Origin: Sipunculus nudus
Lineage: Eukaryota; Annelida; Sipuncula; Golfingiida; Sipunculidae
Direction: 5' to 3'
Assembly (NCBI GenBank): GCA_026874595.1
Contig: CM049306.1
Location: 26,901,519 to 26,965,518 of the forward strand
Length of the DNA stretch: 64,000 bases
The position numbers were made by a program, and so were the translations under genes. Every line of letters starts with the position of its first letter. Positions within the stretch are counted from its first letter, which is position 1. Shown piece by piece: positions 62,307 to 64,000 of the stretch. Below the pieces are notes generated by a model. It had not been told where the DNA came from, made no database searches, and saw only the letters and a list, made by a program, of their open reading frames with translations.

Positions 62307-62796
62307 TAGATAGATAGATAGATAGATTTAGATATATACTATTTCAAAGTAAATAAAGAAATAAAACCAAAATCTATGATTTCATTGAATGTTCAATATA
62401 TAAATATCATTCTCTGAATAGTGGGGGGCAGGGGATGATTACATTGACCATCCCTCCCCCCTTGCTAAAAAAAGATTATACCCCCTTCCCTCCGCTTCCC
62501 CCCCCCCCCCCCTGTATTGATGCCCCTGGATGCATTTGAAGACATAATTAAAATGACCTGTTCTGGGTTGACAACACCTGGTGTATCATAACACCAGTGG
62601 CTCTTTCTGAACAAAGTAAGGTCCAGCGTGTCCCGTTTCCCTTCAAGTTCCTTTATCTCCTTCACTGATTTGCTTTCCTCAAACGTGTCATCATCAGACC
62701 CAAACCTGTATGTTGTGTACATCTGCTTGTGCAGTCTTCTTTCATTTTTTACATGGGGGGTCATGTCCTTTTCAAAGTTAGTGCGGTTGATGCTCA
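57667..62796 (-). CDS. NOA1: NOA1-like mitochondrial circularly permuted GTPase, C-terminal half (five exons)
   Basis: Five exons on the minus strand (62796-62558, 61912-61781, 61171-61055, 58569-58452, 57839-57667) join in frame with GT-AG boundaries to give ~256 residues ending at a TAG. NOA1/YqeH proteins are GTPases needed for mitochondrial ribosome function. The first exon ends with CYDTPGVVNPEQ, the G3 (DxxG) motif, which comes last in this circularly permuted family. Then come RQPLVPRSFIVKPGYTIFV, GLGRIDFIQ, FTVLACKVLPVHI, LGWVSV, and RAYTPAGLGFHVRQPPLLPY, all in the order known for NOA1. The G4, G5 and G1 motifs and the transit peptide must lie beyond 62.8 kb or outside the window. 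The third intron (C-D) contains a hAT insertion. Confidence 0.9.
58452..58569 (-). CDS. NOA1: NOA1 exon (VPLGDSKRLWKIPSL)
   Basis: The acceptor TTTTATTGTAG precedes 58569; the donor TTGG|GTAGGT follows 58452. Thirty-nine codons plus one base, joining the next exon to give LGWVSV. It lies directly after a degenerate repeat series on the plus-strand side (58590-58930). Confidence 0.88.
58590..58930. repeat. ~60-bp degenerate tandem repeat derived from a NOA1 exon edge
   Basis: Units such as AATGGTACCTACAATGGTTC, ATCACAGATTAAACCATATCTTCCACAGTCTCTGTCACC. The phrase TATCTTCCACAGTCTTTTACTG, TCTCCTAATGGCACCTACAA is the 5' edge of NOA1 exon 58452-58569 on the other strand. Confidence 0.65.
59076..59083 (+). 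other. 8-bp target-site duplication, left copy
   Basis: ACAGTGAG, identical to 60151-60158, immediately flanking the hAT element. Confidence 0.92.
59084..60150 (-). mobile_element. hAT transposon remnant, 1,067 bp, in a NOA1 intron
   Basis: Terminal inverted repeat CAGGGTTGGGC...GCCCAACCCTG with subterminal CCTGGGTTTTACCC-type repeats, flanked by a perfect 8-bp duplication, the length typical of hAT. Inside, a minus-strand frame at 59388-59591 encodes a hAT C-terminal dimerisation block (SSAAVERVFSNFGYIQNKIH). The rest of the transposase is gone, so it is an internally deleted, non-autonomous element in the same orientation as NOA1. Confidence 0.92.
59388..59591 (-). pseudogene. hAT transposase C-terminal dimerisation fragment
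   Basis: 67 residues with LASSAAVERVFSNFGYIQNK and a downstream KLV segment, the hallmark of hAT family C-termini. No BED zinc finger or catalytic core remains upstream within the element. Confidence 0.85.
60151..60158 (+). other. 8-bp target-site duplication, right copy
   Basis: ACAGTGAG, identical to the left copy at 59076-59083. Confidence 0.92.
61055..61171 (-). CDS. NOA1: NOA1 exon (FTVLACKVLPVHI)
   Basis: Thirty-nine codons, phase 0 on both sides, with acceptor TCCCTACAG and donor GGG|GTATGA. It encodes CYFTVLACKVLPVHILPTEE, a conserved beta-strand block of NOA1/YqeH C-terminal domains. Confidence 0.9.
61535..61597 (-). other. Possible 63-nt in-frame cassette exon within NOA1
   Basis: Between two constitutive-looking exons lies a 21-codon open stretch preceded by ATATTTTTTCAG and followed by GTGAGG. 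Both ends are phase 0, so inclusion would keep the frame. Skipping it gives a gap-free match to the NOA1 family (RIDFIQ followed directly by the FTVLACKVLPVHI exon). It may be a rare alternative exon or chance. Confidence 0.25.
61781..61912 (-). CDS. NOA1: NOA1 exon, start of the C-terminal domain
   Basis: Forty-four codons in phase 0 on both sides, with acceptor TTCTGCAG and donor CAG|GTGTGT. It encodes LEKILPRQPLVPRSFIVKPG and YTIFVSGLGRIDFIQ, the conserved segment directly after the permuted GTPase domain. Confidence 0.9.
62274..62326. repeat. (TA)n(GATA)n microsatellite
   Basis: TA repeats followed by about six GATA units. Confidence 0.95.
62558..62796 (-). CDS. NOA1: NOA1 exon carrying the G3 motif
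   Basis: The acceptor TTTTTTTTGCAG precedes 62796; the donor CAG|GTCATT lies after 62558. Two bases complete a codon, then 79 codons follow. The exon is charged and ends in HWCYDTPGVVNPEQ, with DTPG as the switch II/G3 element. An EESKSVKEIKELEGKRD stretch looks like a loop insertion between G2 and G3. Confidence 0.88.
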
Positions 62797-63153
62797 CTGC
62801 AAAAAAAACCAGTGTCATGAAGCTTTAAAACTGCCAAAATCCCAATTGCTCCTCAATATTTTGTTTCTTATATCCCAATAATTATCAGACAATATAAGAA
62901 AGAATGCTTCCAAAGGTAATTCTAACTGTTTCAAGTAGCTGCCACTTCAAGTGAACTTGCTTGTTCTTTCACAATCTTGATGATAACATTGAAGAGTATA
63001 CACCTTAATTTCACATATAAATTCAATATGTTAATGTTAATGTAAATTCTAAAGCTTTACATCAGGACATGAAACATGTTATTTTCATTAAACAGCATAA
63101 GAAATGTGCAACCAACCAATTTTGAGGAGAGTCGCCTAAAAACTTTTCCTAAA

Positions 63154-64000
63154 CAAGGGACCCATGGGTCACTGTGCTCAGCTGAAATTGACCTTGAAGT
63201 TACGATTGGGGTCGATTGGGGTCATGGTATGAAAATAACTGTACACCTGTCACAGCAGGGGATCTCCCCCAGTGACTGTAACAAATCAGAAACCCTGGCA
63301 TAGCTGGCTTCCAGTGACCTAGAATGGGACCCTGCATCTGTAATCTGTAATCAAAGCAAATGACTACAATAGAGCCTCAAGAAAAAAATCAATAACTAGC
63401 TTAATTTTCAAGCTTTTATTTTCAAATTTCAGATTAAAAAAAAATTAAATACTTATGTTTACATGCTATGAAAATTAAATCAATGGTACTTAGAGGAGAA
63501 AAATGTGCCATGGTCAAATTTGGGCAAAATTTAAGGTACTGATTTTATTTATATGCTAATAACTGAAAAAATTTACAAAATTCAGATTTAATTTAGGTAA
63601 ACAATTGAATCTTAATTAAACATAGATATATATTTGGGAAAATAGACTCTAGTTTCAAAATTTTTCATGTTAAGTGAGTAAATATTTTTCCTGACTTTTT
63701 ACAAGTCTATTTGTTCTGGCCGTTAACTTAAAGAAATTATACTTAACAGACTTAATTTCTGGCATGTACATAGGAACTATATAGAGGAAAATTTATGGTA
63801 AATATGAAGAAAAAGAGATGAGTGGTTTTGACAGTAGGCAGTCCTGAAATGTTAAAATAGGTTTTTAATAACAATGGACCCATGGGTCACGGCGCTCAGC
63901 TGTTATATATGATAAAAAATATGATTTGGGAAAGAGGCACATGCTTGTTTTGTGTGGTAATAAATATAAGCTTTATTATGAGTTGTTGGTGATTAGCTTA
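63154..64000 (-). mobile_element. Two nested family A elements entering from the right edge
   Basis: One minus-strand 3' end (CAGCTGAGCACAGTGACCCA then TGGGTCCCTTG) lies at 63154. Body of the A3/A4 type follows (63460-63870). A second 3' end (CAGCTGAGCGCCGTGACCCA) lies at 63872 and is followed by sequence nearly identical to 46594-46720. Both starts are beyond the window. Confidence 0.65.

Overview
The window is AT-rich animal nuclear DNA: GT-AG introns, long non-coding stretches, many microsatellites, and a heavy load of small non-autonomous transposons with internal tandem arrays. Gene content together with the repeat style (terminal hairpins, GTCC microsatellites, tandem cores, resembling bivalve 'Pearl' elements) suggests a mollusc. 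That is an inference, not a proof.

Four protein-coding loci can be supported to different degrees. (1) On the left, plus strand, are the last two exons (4564-4706 and 7857-7973) of a nose-resistant-to-fluoxetine-6-like acyltransferase-3 membrane protein; its 5' part lies outside the window. (2) At 38784-39803, plus strand, is a complete single-exon Golgi-type GT15 (Kre2/Mnt1-like) alpha-1,2-mannosyltransferase of 339 aa, a family best known from fungi. (3) On the right, minus strand, is the C-terminal half of NOA1, a circularly permuted mitochondrial GTPase, in five phase-compatible exons between 62796 and 57667. (4) Weaker are one splice-flanked 46-codon exon at 29702-29838 and two possible terminal exons of an unknown membrane protein at 41559-42039.

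Most of the rest is mobile DNA. Family A elements (5444-7041, 10771-13640, 19030-22944, 26213-28647, 30942-31774 minus, 46590-49193 minus, the tail of one ending at 1921, two nested ones at the right edge, and a truncated copy at 8565-8960) share a 5' hairpin (TAGCTCAGCTGACT...AGTCATCTGAGCTA), a GTCC microsatellite, and a 3' end with CAGCTGAG plus the palindrome GACCCATGGGTC and CTAG or CTTG. They carry entirely different tandem cores. Family B (14917-17916, and 51285-55218 minus, with fragments at 1-640, 4960-5440 and 26650-27720) has the same architecture with different ends. Both look like Helentron-associated (HINE/DINE-like) elements. Some cores are ~145-bp arrays packed with AGGTCA nuclear-receptor half-sites.

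Other mobile DNA includes a hAT element with a perfect 8-bp target duplication inside a NOA1 intron (59084-60150), a decayed Ty3/gypsy pol (42900-44800), a decayed transposase-like gene (50312-51215), several MITEs, and a 2.1-kb near-palindrome (34101-36225) whose arms carry unequal arrays of a 21-bp CGTACGTACG repeat. No CRISPR, rRNA or convincing tRNA was seen.
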